NCBI GenBank assembly: GCA_018896875.1
Contig: JAHILT010000029.1
Span: 1-12,986 of the forward strand
DNA length: 12,986 nt
Reading direction: 5' to 3'
Origin: Patescibacteria group bacterium
GTDB taxonomy: Bacteria; Patescibacteriota; Minisyncoccia; UBA6257; 02-FULL-45-10c
Below, in pieces: positions 6,100 to 12,986 of the stretch; position 1 is the first letter of the stretch, and each line of letters starts with the position of its first letter. The position numbers and the translations under genes are program-made. The notes under the pieces are model-generated. The model had not been told where the DNA came from. It made no database searches and worked only from the letters and a program-made list of their open reading frames with translations.

Positions 6100-7140
6100 A
6101 TGGAAAAAATAACAAAAATAATAAAAAAATCTTTGCCGGCAGTAGTATCTATAATCGCAATTAAAAGCCTAAGAGAGGTTGAGAAAGAATTACCAGCAGA
6201 CATATTCCCTGTTCTTCCCTTCGGCATGCCTGACCTTAAAATCCCGGAAGAAAAAATAGATGCAAAAGGCATGATTGAAATAGGTAATGGCTCTGGATTC
6301 ATAGTTGATCCAACTGGAATTATTCTTACTAATAAACATGTAATTTCTGATCCAGAAGCAGAATATGAAATAATAACTTCTAATGATAAAAAATATAGAG
6401 CTATGGTTTTGGCTAGAGATCCAATAGATGACATCGCCATACTTAAAATCCCTGCTAGAAATATGCCCTTTCTTAAATTAGGAGATTCAGAAAAAATAGA
6501 TTTAGGAAATACAATTTTAGCCATAGGTAATGCCCTTGGTCTTTTCCAAAATACTGTCTCCAAAGGAATAATATCTGGGCTTTCTAGAGTAATATCCTCT
6601 GATAACGGAAATAAAAAAAATAACTATCAACAATTTAGAGGACTAATTCAAACAGATGCTGCTATAAACCCAGGAAACTCTGGGGGTCCATTAATTGATT
6701 TACAAGGAAAAGTTGTTGGTATTAATGCTGCGATTATTTCTGGAGCACAAAACATAGGATTTGCCGTACCAATTAATAATGCAAAAAAAGATTTAGATGA
6801 TGTTAAAAAATATGGAAAAGTTCGCAGGCCATTTTTGGGTATAAGACATATAAATATTGATAAAAATTTAAGCGAAAAAATGAATTTGCCCGTAGATTAC
6901 GGAGCAATAGTGATAGGTAGAAAAGGAAGTTGTGAAGCAATTATAAAAAAATCTCCTGCTCATAAAGCAGGTATTAAAGAAAAAGATATTATTCTTGAAT
7001 GTAATGGACAAAAAATAACTCCTAAAAAAACTATTCAGGATATTTTAGAAAAAATGAACGTAGGTGATAAAATGAAAATTAAAATACTCCGAAAAAAGAT
7101 AATAATAGAAACAACTGTAAAATTATCAGAAATTATTTGA
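6100..7140 (+). CDS. HtrA/DegP-type trypsin-like serine protease with one PDZ domain
   Basis: The S1C-family protease core is clear: TNKHV with His80, DDIAIL with Asp111 and GNSGGP with Ser194 form the catalytic triad. The oxyanion loop INPGNSGGPL (189-198) and the substrate-binding AQNIGFAVP (216-224) are intact. A single PDZ domain (about 241-340) includes SPAHKAGIKEKDIILECNG (285-303) and would bind exposed C-termini. Members normally degrade or refold damaged proteins outside the membrane. This 346-aa protein has no signal peptide or N-terminal membrane helix: the protease fold begins within the first 20 residues (SLPAVVSI), and there is no room for an upstream start because the ATPase ends 34 bases before. 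It may therefore be cytoplasmic or exported by another route. Compared with E. coli DegP it lacks the second PDZ domain. The stop codon is TGA. Confidence 0.93.
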   Translation: MEKITKIIKKSLPAVVSIIAIKSLREVEKELPADIFPVLPFGMPDLKIPEEKIDAKGMIEIGNGSGFIVDPTGIILTNKHVISDPEAEYEIITSNDKKYRAMVLARDPIDDIAILKIPARNMPFLKLGDSEKIDLGNTILAIGNALGLFQNTVSKGIISGLSRVISSDNGNKKNNYQQFRGLIQTDAAINPGNSGGPLIDLQGKVVGINAAIISGAQNIGFAVPINNAKKDLDDVKKYGKVRRPFLGIRHINIDKNLSEKMNLPVDYGAIVIGRKGSCEAIIKKSPAHKAGIKEKDIILECNGQKITPKKTIQDILEKMNVGDKMKIKILRKKIIIETTVKLSEII

Positions 7141-7279
7141 AAGGGTTAACTTTAAAATAGTCTATGATTTTATCTGGGACGGGTATCGTATTGCTAGTTA
7201 ATTTATCTAAATTTGTAACTATATAAAAAGACGCTGCTATCGCTAATCCTAATAAAATTACGCCTATTAATTTTTCCAT
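7133..7279 (-). CDS. putative 48-aa single-span membrane protein
   Basis: Reading the minus strand from ATG at 7279 to TAA at 7135-7133 gives 48 residues: MEKLIGVILLGLAIAASFYI at the N-terminus, then a polar tail with TIPVPDKIIDYF. The first 22 residues form one convincing membrane helix. A perfect TATAAT (7292-7287, minus) ends 7 bases before the ATG, exactly placed for a leaderless mRNA, the same architecture as the ATPase promoter. Its 3' end overlaps the htrA stop by 8 bases in convergent orientation. The start codon lies in the arm of a hairpin (7260-7285). No family recognised. A chance ORF of this length is possible in AT-rich DNA, so confidence is moderate. Confidence 0.5.
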   Translation of the reverse strand: MEKLIGVILLGLAIAASFYIVTNLDKLTSNTIPVPDKIIDYFKVNPFK

Positions 7280-7285
7280 AGGCGT
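7260..7285. terminator. hairpin ACGCCTAT/ATAGGCGT, possible terminator or start-codon cover
   Basis: ACGCCTAT (7260-7267) and ATAGGCGT (7278-7285) are perfect inverted copies with a 10-base loop. On the plus strand it lies 120 bases after htrA and is followed by TATTATATC; on the minus strand by AATTTTATTA. Neither is a strong U-tract. On the minus strand it encloses the start of the 48-aa ORF. Confidence 0.4.
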
Positions 7286-7286
7286 T

Positions 7287-7292
7287 ATTATA
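7287..7292 (-). promoter_or_regulatory. -10 box for the 48-aa ORF
   Basis: The minus strand has consensus TATAAT here, 7 bases before the ATG at 7279. No convincing -35 lies upstream (TAGTAT at the expected place). Confidence 0.4.
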
Positions 7293-7357
7293 TCTCATTA
7301 ATTCTTAAAATACTATTTTAAATTTTAGAAAAGCTATTCTATATACTAATCCGCGCA

Positions 7358-7394
7358 GGGGGTTTACCCCCCCCACTTATACATAAGTGGGGGG
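7358..7394 (+). terminator. G-run/C-run/G-run hairpin element
   Basis: CCCCCCACTTAT (7369-7380) and ATAAGTGGGGGG (7383-7394) form a perfect 12-bp inverted repeat around AC, followed by TTTACAAATTT. An upstream GGGGG (7358-7362) can instead pair with CCCCC (7367-7371) through a TTTA loop, excluding part of the first fold. It lies between htrA and the surface-protein gene, so it most likely ends htrA transcription, although the U-tract is poor. It directly abuts the -35 of the next promoter. Confidence 0.55.
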
Positions 7395-7423
7395 TTTACA
7401 AATTTACTAATTTATGCTATTAT
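7395..7423 (+). promoter_or_regulatory. promoter for the FN3-like surface protein
   Basis: TTTACA (7395-7400) and TATTAT (7418-7423) are separated by exactly 17 bases, and TGC before the -10 makes it an extended -10 as well. The expected start near 7430 gives a leader of about 28 bases to the ATG at 7458. No Shine-Dalgarno is seen in that leader. Confidence 0.6.
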
Positions 7424-7457
7424 ATACTGACAAAAGTAAAACTTACAAATAACTTTT

Positions 7458-9110
7458 ATGATAAAAATATTTATAAAAAATAAATTAATAGCTGGGCTGT
7501 TTATAATTATTCTATTGCCTGTTATTTCTTTCAATACTGCTAATGCGACAATAACATCAGTCACCACTGAAACTGTTTCTATTTCTCATGATAATGTTTA
7601 TTTACGCGGAATTGTTAATTCTGAAACTCATAATGCCAATACCAATGTCTGGTTTGAATACGGGACAGAAGAATCTCTTAGTAATTATACTGCAACGCAA
7701 AGTATTAATATTCTTTTAACTTTTCTTCAACAACCTTTTGATAAAAACTTGACTGGGCTTTCTCCTAATACCACTTATTATTACAGAGCAGTTGTTCAAA
7801 ACACATTCAATAGAATTGAACGTGGAAATATACTTGAATTTACCACTCTTGATATTCAAGATTTAGAATATGATAATTATTATCCTTATTATGACAATAC
7901 ATCTAATGATTATTCGCCAACAGCAATAACTAGCTCTGCTTCTTCAATCAATAATAATTCAGCAACTTTGAATGCCACCGTAAATCCTAACAATTCTTAT
8001 ACTGACTACTGGTTTGAATATGGAACAACTGAATCTTTAGGATTTACTACTATTAATAAAAATTTAGGGGAATTCAATTATAAATTAACAACTAATACCT
8101 ATATTGATAGTCTAGCTTCTAATACTAGATATTATTATAGAGTCGTTGCTAAGAATATTTATGGTTCAAGTTATGGCAATATTTTCAATTTTAAAACTAT
8201 ACAAAATGAGAATATATCAGTTGATAAAAAACAACCAACAGCTATAACTACTACAGCCTTATTTGTTAATCAATGCTCTGCCCTTCTTAACGGAAACATA
8301 ATTCCTAATAATGATTTAACAACCGCCTGGTTTGAATGGAGCGAAGATCCTAACTTCATTAATAATGTCCGTAAAAACGCCGACCATACCATTGGTTCAC
8401 AAAGTGGCGAAGTTTACTTTGCTTATTCTTTAGCTAATCTTACGATAGACAAAACATACTATTTCCGTACCGTTGCGAAAAACTCTTATGGAATTAGCTA
8501 TGGAGATATCCATAATTTTACTACTCGTATTCCATCTCAAAACACATCTGATACAGAAACACCCCCTGTTTTTGTTCAATCAGTTTCAGCAGATGGAATT
8601 TTGACAATAGGAGCAGAATTCAACAAAAGTAAATCAAGACCAGGAAAAGAAGTTATTTATACTGTTAATTATAAAAACAATATTGACTCTGTTTTAGAAA
8701 ATGCTGTACTAAAAATAAATCTTCCTAATGAAGTTGAATACAAAAATTCTAGTTTCGCTAATGTAGATTTGGAAAACAATATAGCTAGCTTTGATATTGG
8801 AAACATTGTCGCCAATGATTCTGGATCAGTAAGTATCAAGTTCCAAATTACTGAGCTTGCCAATGTTGAAGTTCTAAAATTTAATTCTTCTATTACTTAT
8901 CTTAATAATGGTAATCGCGGGAATGAAAATCTTGCCAGTGAACTTGAATTAAATTCGTCTTTGCTAACAGCATCTGCCTTTAATATGTTGGGAAACATTT
9001 TTGACAATCCATTTATAAGTTTATTGTTTGGAATCTCAATTGGTCTTGGTATTTACCATTTCGTAATCAAAAAAAATCAAATAGTCTATGAAGACGATCC
9101 GCTAAAATAG
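7458..9110 (+). CDS. secreted, membrane-anchored protein with three FN3-like repeats and a DUF11-like domain
   Basis: The 550-aa protein has a signal peptide (residues 1-30, hydrophobic 10-25, probable cleavage after ANA). Three fibronectin-III-like repeats follow at about 33-130, 155-247 and 258-356. Each has a WFEYG-type strand (65-70, 185-190, 291-296), an N-T-x-Y-Y-x-R core strand (104-110, 222-228, and DKTYYFR at 331-337) and a closing FTT/FKT strand. Residues 370-470 resemble a DUF11 or CARDB-like beta-sandwich (TVNYKN, LPNEVEY). A C-terminal helix (about 518-537) with a short cytoplasmic tail ending DDPLK anchors it. It is likely a surface adhesion or envelope protein; no catalytic motif is visible. 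Asn, Ser and Thr are very frequent, as in exported proteins. The repeats have diverged strongly, so they are old. The gene is transcribed alone from its own promoter. Confidence 0.88.
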   Translation: MIKIFIKNKLIAGLFIIILLPVISFNTANATITSVTTETVSISHDNVYLRGIVNSETHNANTNVWFEYGTEESLSNYTATQSINILLTFLQQPFDKNLTGLSPNTTYYYRAVVQNTFNRIERGNILEFTTLDIQDLEYDNYYPYYDNTSNDYSPTAITSSASSINNNSATLNATVNPNNSYTDYWFEYGTTESLGFTTINKNLGEFNYKLTTNTYIDSLASNTRYYYRVVAKNIYGSSYGNIFNFKTIQNENISVDKKQPTAITTTALFVNQCSALLNGNIIPNNDLTTAWFEWSEDPNFINNVRKNADHTIGSQSGEVYFAYSLANLTIDKTYYFRTVAKNSYGISYGDIHNFTTRIPSQNTSDTETPPVFVQSVSADGILTIGAEFNKSKSRPGKEVIYTVNYKNNIDSVLENAVLKINLPNEVEYKNSSFANVDLENNIASFDIGNIVANDSGSVSIKFQITELANVEVLKFNSSITYLNNGNRGNENLASELELNSSLLTASAFNMLGNIFDNPFISLLFGISIGLGIYHFVIKKNQIVYEDDPLK

Positions 9111-9218
9111 CGCTAATATTGTGTCACGTAAAAAATCTAACTCCGGAACTCGAAGTATCGCATAAATAAACATACCAGCGAATATCATCGTTATTAAAAC
9201 TAAAGAATGTTTAAGCAT
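9102..9218 (-). CDS. putative 38-aa single-span membrane protein
   Basis: The minus-strand ORF from ATG at 9218 to TAG at 9104-9102 encodes 38 residues, with a membrane helix at about 5-22 (SLVLITMIFAGMFIYAIL) and a short tail RVPELDFLRDTILALF. A fitting promoter lies just upstream on the minus strand: TTGAAA (9253-9248), 17 bases, TAAACT (9230-9225), then 6 bases to the ATG, which would give a leaderless mRNA. It overlaps the 3' end of the surface-protein gene by 9 bases. Its start codon sits in a hairpin arm (9201-9224). Unknown family; it may be a chance ORF, though its layout mirrors the 48-aa ORF at 7133-7279. Confidence 0.4.
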   Translation of the reverse strand: MLKHSLVLITMIFAGMFIYAILRVPELDFLRDTILALF

Positions 9219-9224
9219 TCTTTA
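9201..9224. terminator. hairpin between convergent genes, possible bidirectional terminator
   Basis: TAAAGAATG (9201-9209) and CATTCTTTA (9216-9224) are perfect inverted copies with a 6-base loop. It sits between the convergent surface-protein gene (ends 9110) and leuS (ends 9266). On the minus strand GTTTTAAT follows, a weak U-tract. It also encloses the start codon of the 38-aa ORF. Confidence 0.45.
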
Positions 9225-9253
9225 AGTTTATGGCGAAAGAAAAATATTTTCAA
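9225..9253 (-). promoter_or_regulatory. promoter for the 38-aa ORF
   Basis: On the minus strand TTGAAA (5 of 6 match to the -35 consensus) and TAAACT (4 of 6 to the -10) are spaced by 17 bases, ending 6 bases before the ATG. Confidence 0.35.
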
Positions 9254-9265
9254 CCAAGAAAAGCC

Positions 9266-11692
9266 CTAAAGAACTATATTAATAAGTTTGTCTTGCACAA
9301 AAATAAATTTCTTAGGTTTTTTAGAACCAATAAATTTTTTTATCTTTTCACTATCCATAGCTATATCTTCAGCTTCTAATTGTGAAATACCTACGTCTAT
9401 TGTAATTTTATCTCTAACTTTGCCATTTACCTGAATTACTAATTCGGTTTCTTCGTCTTCAACTAAACGTTTATTAAATTCTGGCCAAGATTCTAAATGT
9501 ATTGATTTTTTATTACCAAACTTTTGCCAAATTTCTTCTGCTAAATGAGGAGCGAAAGGAACTAGTAATTTTACAAAATTTTCTGAGATATTTTTATTAA
9601 TTAAATGTTTTTTTGCTTCTATTTCATTTAATAAGATCATAAGAGCGGAAATAGCTGTATTGAATTTAAAATCATATATATCCTCACTTACCTTTTTCAT
9701 AGTCTTGTGCGTAAATCTAGCTAGCCTTTTTTGTTCTTTCGCTAAATTGTTTTTAGGATTATTTTTTTTATCTACTTTAAAATTAGCAAATAAATTATAT
9801 ATTCTATTTAAAAACCGATATGATCCTAAAATACTTGTAGAGTTCCAAATTCCACCTTGATGATATTCAGCCATAAAGCAAAGATGAACTCTCACTGAGT
9901 CTGCGCCGAATTTCTCTACTAATTCATCTGGATCAACAACATTGCCTTTAGACTTAGACATTTTTTGCCCATCAGAACCAAGAATCATACCTTGATGACG
10001 TAATGATGAAAATGGTTCCTTAAAACTAAGATAACCTTCATTGTATAAAAATTTAGTAAAAAATCTTGCATAAAGAAGATGCATCACAGCATGCTCGGGC
10101 CCACCTATGTACATTTTTACTGGCAACCAAGCATTAAGCTTATTAGCGTCTGCAAAAACTTTTTTATTTTTAGGGTCAACATAGCGTAAATAATACCAAG
10201 AAGAATCTATAAACGTATCCATTGTATCTGTTTCTCGTTCTGCCGAACTACCACAATCAGGGCATTTGGTTTTAAAAAATTTTTCAGACTTAGCTAAAGG
10301 AGATCTCCCCTGGTCGTCTGGGGTATAATCTTTGATTTTTGGAAGAGTAATCGGCAAATCTTTTTCTGGAACTGGTATTATTCCACATTCTTTACAATAA
10401 ATTATAGGAATCGGAGTCCCCCAATAACGCTGACGACTAATAAGCCAATCTCTAAATTTATAATTAATTTTTTTCTGAGCACTAATTAATTCAATTATTC
10501 TATCCTTGGCTATATTATTAGGAATACTATCTAAATCTCCTGAATTTATCATTACTCCATCTCCTACATAAGCTTCTTTTAATTCTCTAGTTTTTCCATC
10601 TTCAGAAACTACCTGCACTACTGGTAATTTAAATTCTTTTGCAAAAGCAAAATCTCTATCATCATGAGCTGGAACAGCCATCACTGCCCCTGTTCCATAA
10701 TTACCCAAAACATAATCAGAAACCCAAACAGGAATTATTTTTTTTGTGAAAGGATTAATAGCCTTGATTCCTTGTAATTCTACTCCCGTCTTTTCCTTAA
10801 CGTTAGTTATTCTTTCTAGTTCTGTTTTATGCTTATTTTTTTCAAAATAATCATTAACGCTATTCTTATTTCTTATTCTAGCGTCTAATGTTTTTATAAG
10901 AGGATGTTCTGGTGCTAAAACTAGATAAGTAACCCCAGGCAACGTATCGGCGCGTGTAGTAAATATTTTTATTTTTAATTGAGAACTTTCAATTGGAAAT
11001 TCTATTTCAGCTCCATTTGATTTGCCTATCCAATTTCTCTGCATTGTCTTCGTCCTTTCTGGCCAATCTAAATCTTCTAAATCTTCAAGAAGCTTGTCTG
11101 CATAATCAGTAATTTTTAAAAGCCATTGCTCAACTTCTTTTTGTTCAACTTCTTCACCACAACGCCAACATTTTCCTCCTTCAGACTGTTCATTAGCTAA
11201 AACAGACTTACATTTTGGACACCAATTAGCTAAAGCTTTCTCACGATAAGCTAAACCTTTTTTGAACATTTGTAAAAATATCCACTGAGTCCATTTGTAA
11301 TATTCTGGAAGACAAGTAGTTATCTTTCTAGTCCAATCATAAGTATTCCCCATCGCCTCTAATTGCTTAGACATTGTTTTTATATTTTCCATAGTCCATT
11401 TTTTAGGATGAACTCCATGTTCAATAGCAGCATTTTCTGCTGGAAGACCAAAAGCATCGAAACCAAAAGGACTTAAAACATTATATCCCTTCATTCGTTT
11501 AAAACGAGCATGGACATCTGCACCAATAAAATTATACCAATGACCAATATGTAGGTTTCCAGAAGGATAAGGAAACATTACTAAGTGATAGTAATTCTTT
11601 TTTTCTTTTACATTATCTTTAGTAACAAAAAGCTTTTTTTGTTTCCAAAATTTCTGCCATTTTGATTCGATTTTTTTGTGATTATAAGACAT
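9266..11692 (-). CDS. leuS: leucine--tRNA ligase
   Basis: LeuRS charges tRNA-Leu. The 808-aa class I synthetase is complete. The Rossmann core has HIGH exactly (48-51) and KMSKS (577-581, in GQKMSKSKGN). A zinc knuckle CPKC/CWRC (158-161, 175-178) and a second four-cysteine group (CKEC 433-436, CPDC 477-480) are intact. The CP1 editing domain shows TTRADT (245-250) and GTGAVMAVPAHDDRD (333-347), so proofreading of mischarged tRNA should work. The anticodon-binding helical domain (about 650-740) and the C-terminal domain ending KLINIVL follow. The bacterial-type length and domain order are usual. No Shine-Dalgarno precedes the ATG; the start is fixed by the typical first residues (YNHKKIESKWQKFW). 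It is separated from tatD by a 190-bp gap holding a probable terminator, so it is probably transcribed on its own. Confidence 0.98.
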   Translation of the reverse strand: MSYNHKKIESKWQKFWKQKKLFVTKDNVKEKKNYYHLVMFPYPSGNLHIGHWYNFIGADVHARFKRMKGYNVLSPFGFDAFGLPAENAAIEHGVHPKKWTMENIKTMSKQLEAMGNTYDWTRKITTCLPEYYKWTQWIFLQMFKKGLAYREKALANWCPKCKSVLANEQSEGGKCWRCGEEVEQKEVEQWLLKITDYADKLLEDLEDLDWPERTKTMQRNWIGKSNGAEIEFPIESSQLKIKIFTTRADTLPGVTYLVLAPEHPLIKTLDARIRNKNSVNDYFEKNKHKTELERITNVKEKTGVELQGIKAINPFTKKIIPVWVSDYVLGNYGTGAVMAVPAHDDRDFAFAKEFKLPVVQVVSEDGKTRELKEAYVGDGVMINSGDLDSIPNNIAKDRIIELISAQKKINYKFRDWLISRQRYWGTPIPIIYCKECGIIPVPEKDLPITLPKIKDYTPDDQGRSPLAKSEKFFKTKCPDCGSSAERETDTMDTFIDSSWYYLRYVDPKNKKVFADANKLNAWLPVKMYIGGPEHAVMHLLYARFFTKFLYNEGYLSFKEPFSSLRHQGMILGSDGQKMSKSKGNVVDPDELVEKFGADSVRVHLCFMAEYHQGGIWNSTSILGSYRFLNRIYNLFANFKVDKKNNPKNNLAKEQKRLARFTHKTMKKVSEDIYDFKFNTAISALMILLNEIEAKKHLINKNISENFVKLLVPFAPHLAEEIWQKFGNKKSIHLESWPEFNKRLVEDEETELVIQVNGKVRDKITIDVGISQLEAEDIAMDSEKIKKFIGSKKPKKFIFVQDKLINIVL

Positions 11693-11768
11693 AAAAATGG
11701 TAATTAGTAACTAGGAAATAAGAATTAGAAAAATAGTTAATTGCTTATTTTCTTAATATTCTAGCTCT

Positions 11769-11789
11769 AAAAACCCTTAAGGGCAAGGG
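11769..11789 (-). terminator. short intrinsic terminator after tatD
   Basis: On the minus strand CCCTT, loop GCCCTT, AAGGG is followed at once by TTTTT. The stem is only 5 bp, but the U-tract is in the right place about 95 bases after the tatD stop, before leuS. Confidence 0.45.
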
Positions 11790-11798
11790 ACGAAGTAA

Positions 11799-11827
11799 TT
11801 TTAAATTTTAAATTTTAAATTTTTAAA
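11799..11827. repeat. TTTTAAA tandem repeat
   Basis: TTTTAAA occurs three times in exact tandem (11799-11819) and a fourth time with one extra T (11820-11827). It is AT-only intergenic DNA between tatD and leuS. Confidence 0.8.
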
Positions 11828-11882
11828 CGAAGATAAAGAATAAGAAAGACTAGTATCTAGTGTCTAGTTGCCAATTGGTTGA

Positions 11883-12671
11883 TTACTTGAGATTAAAGAC
11901 TTTGACTGAATTTTTATATAACTTATCTGCGACGTCTTTAATGTCTAGCCCTTTAATATCAGCTAGTTTTTGTACTATTTCTGGCAAATAGGACGGTTCG
12001 TTCCTCTCTCCACGATGACTCTTGGGAGTCACGTAAGGACAGTCTGTTTCTATAAAAATACGATTTAATGGTAAGTATCTTACTATGTCTTCGTAGGCGT
12101 CAGTAAAAGTAATTACGCCTCCAAAGGTGAAATAAAAACCCAGATCGTTCAAACGCTTAGCCATATCTAGAGAGCCTGCATAAAAATGCATTATCTTGCT
12201 TATGTTTTCGTATTTTTTATCTTTTAATATATCAAGCGTGTATTCATAAGCATCGTCTGTTCCCTTACTAGGACGACAATGCATCATCAATGGCTTATTC
12301 AGATCTACGGCTAAATCTGCTTGTGCTAAAAATACTTTTTCTTGAATATTCTTTGTTTCGCCACTACGGAATAAATCAAAACCGCATTCGCTTATAGCTA
12401 CAACCTTGGGATCCGTAGCTAACTCTTTCAAGACCTTGATATCAAAATCTTCTGATTTTATTTCAGTAGGATGAAAACCAACCGTAGCCCAAACATCTTC
12501 AGGAAATTGATGGGCTATCTCTATAGCTTGTTTAGAGGTTGAAGCTTTGGTACCGATAGCAATCATCTTGACGCCAGATTGTCTTGCTCTATCAATTACC
12601 TCTTCTCTGTCTTTATTAAAAACAGAAAATTGTATATGTCCGTGAACATCAATGTATTTTAATTTTTGCAT
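11883..12671 (-). CDS. tatD: TatD-family metal-dependent hydrolase (DNase)
   Basis: TatD proteins are TIM-barrel hydrolases with two metal ions that act as 3'-5' exonucleases or DNases. The 262-aa protein has the full metal-ligand set: DVHGH with His10 and His12 (the family usually has DxHxH), GFHPTE with His67, SECGFD with Glu95, MMHCRPS with His131, MHFYAGS with His162 and ETDCPY with Asp210. The closing GERNEPSYLP (221-230) is a family signature. Length is normal. The ATG lies 15 bases after the metG stop, and metG-tatD pairing is known in many bacteria (for example metS-yabD in Bacillus), so the two are probably one operon. No Shine-Dalgarno is present. Substrate cannot be told from sequence; close paralogues such as YcfH or YjjV would look the same. 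Confidence 0.93.
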   Translation of the reverse strand: MQKLKYIDVHGHIQFSVFNKDREEVIDRARQSGVKMIAIGTKASTSKQAIEIAHQFPEDVWATVGFHPTEIKSEDFDIKVLKELATDPKVVAISECGFDLFRSGETKNIQEKVFLAQADLAVDLNKPLMMHCRPSKGTDDAYEYTLDILKDKKYENISKIMHFYAGSLDMAKRLNDLGFYFTFGGVITFTDAYEDIVRYLPLNRIFIETDCPYVTPKSHRGERNEPSYLPEIVQKLADIKGLDIKDVADKLYKNSVKVFNLK

Positions 12672-12686
12672 TTTAAAAAAATAAAA

Positions 12687-12986
12687 TTACTTATCAATCC
12701 TAGGAAATAATGAAGAAACTTTTTCTACTTTGATAACACCACTATCTTTCTTTATAGAAGCTAATATTTTATCTGCGGTATCAGGAAGAAATGGCAAAAG
12801 TAAATTGCCTATCTCCTTAAGTAAAGAAACTAAATTATAAATAACTTCTGTTTTCTTTTGTTGATCTACTTCCTTGCTCCATGGCTTGTTTTCATTAACA
12901 TATATATCTCCGAATTGAATTAATTCCCAAATCGTTGCTAAGGCTTCATTAAATTTAAGCTCTTTGATTTTTTCTTCTAATACATT
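12687..12986 (-). CDS. metG: methionine--tRNA ligase, C-terminal 99 aa (partial)
   Basis: The reading frame is open from the window edge to a TAA at 12689-12687 and lacks its start, which lies beyond 12986. The visible part is the end of the anticodon-binding helical domain: WELIQFGDIYVNENKPW is the conserved MetRS segment that contacts the CAU anticodon (usual form I...N.Y...PW), followed by helices with LPFLPDTADKIL and the closing VSSLFPRID, typical of MetRS proteins that end without the extra C-terminal tRNA-binding domain. Whether a separate tRNA-binding protein exists cannot be seen. It is followed by tatD at 15 bases. Confidence 0.92.
   Translation of the reverse strand, partial: NVLEEKIKELKFNEALATIWELIQFGDIYVNENKPWSKEVDQQKKTEVIYNLVSLLKEIGNLLLPFLPDTADKILASIKKDSGVIKVEKVSSLFPRIDK

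Noticed and set aside
6066..6563. 165-codon minus-strand ORF opposite htrA.
   Set aside because: It is the antisense shadow of a gene with an intact catalytic triad, has no promoter or start context, and shows no family features.
7138..7140. TGA at the end of htrA as a recoded glycine (SR1/Gracilibacteria code).
   Set aside because: Reading through adds only a few residues before TAA, the PDZ domain is already complete, and no other gene here has an in-frame TGA.
9230..9379. Plus-strand ORF beginning MAKEKYFQPRK, 49 codons.
   Set aside because: Most of it lies antisense to the conserved leuS 3' end and becomes Phe/Asn/Lys-rich low-complexity sequence; no promoter was seen.

Overview
The window is AT-rich (roughly one third G+C by eye) and bacterial, with compact genes. 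Small intergenic gaps, almost no Shine-Dalgarno sequences, core housekeeping enzymes next to a degenerate-repeat surface protein, and an HtrA-like protease without an export signal together suggest a Patescibacteria/CPR (Parcubacteria-like) genome. This is an inference; no rRNA or other decisive marker is present. The standard code fits: TAA, TAG and one TGA stop each fall where the protein family should end.

Layout, left to right. Positions 1-379 are a gene-free stretch of short palindromic and G/C-run repeats. Positions 380-919 (minus) encode a 179-aa alpha-helical protein of unknown function. Positions 910-1180 hold a striking array: a 71-bp tandem repeat and three large imperfect hairpins that share the terminal motif TTATGTGTGGGA. 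A tRNA-Ser(UGA) gene (1231-1317, minus) follows, then glmS (1337-3166, minus), with a 65-aa membrane protein (3171-3368, minus) 4 nt upstream of glmS. A 93-bp divergent promoter region separates this block from the plus-strand genes: a P2-type cation ATPase (3462-6065), an HtrA-type serine protease with a PDZ domain (6100-7140) and a secreted, membrane-anchored protein with three fibronectin-III-like repeats (7458-9110). Two short minus-strand ORFs, each encoding one membrane helix (7133-7279 and 9102-9218), overlap the 3' ends of htrA and the surface-protein gene. The right side is minus-strand: leuS (9266-11692), tatD (11883-12671) and the 3' end of metG (12687-12986), the last two closely spaced as in many bacteria.

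Function. GlmS starts amino-sugar synthesis for the cell envelope. The ATPase and the FN3-like protein act at the membrane or surface. The protease is probably a quality-control enzyme. LeuS, MetG and tRNA-Ser serve translation. Promoters are recognised mainly as (extended) -10 boxes very close to start codons, which implies leaderless or nearly leaderless mRNAs.

The most unusual content is the hairpin/tandem-repeat array at 910-1180, whose last stem contains the start of the 179-aa gene. Next come the two small membrane ORFs, whose start codons lie in hairpin arms, and a G-run/C-run/G-run element (7358-7394) set directly against a promoter. No CRISPR array, transposase gene or obvious defence system is visible.
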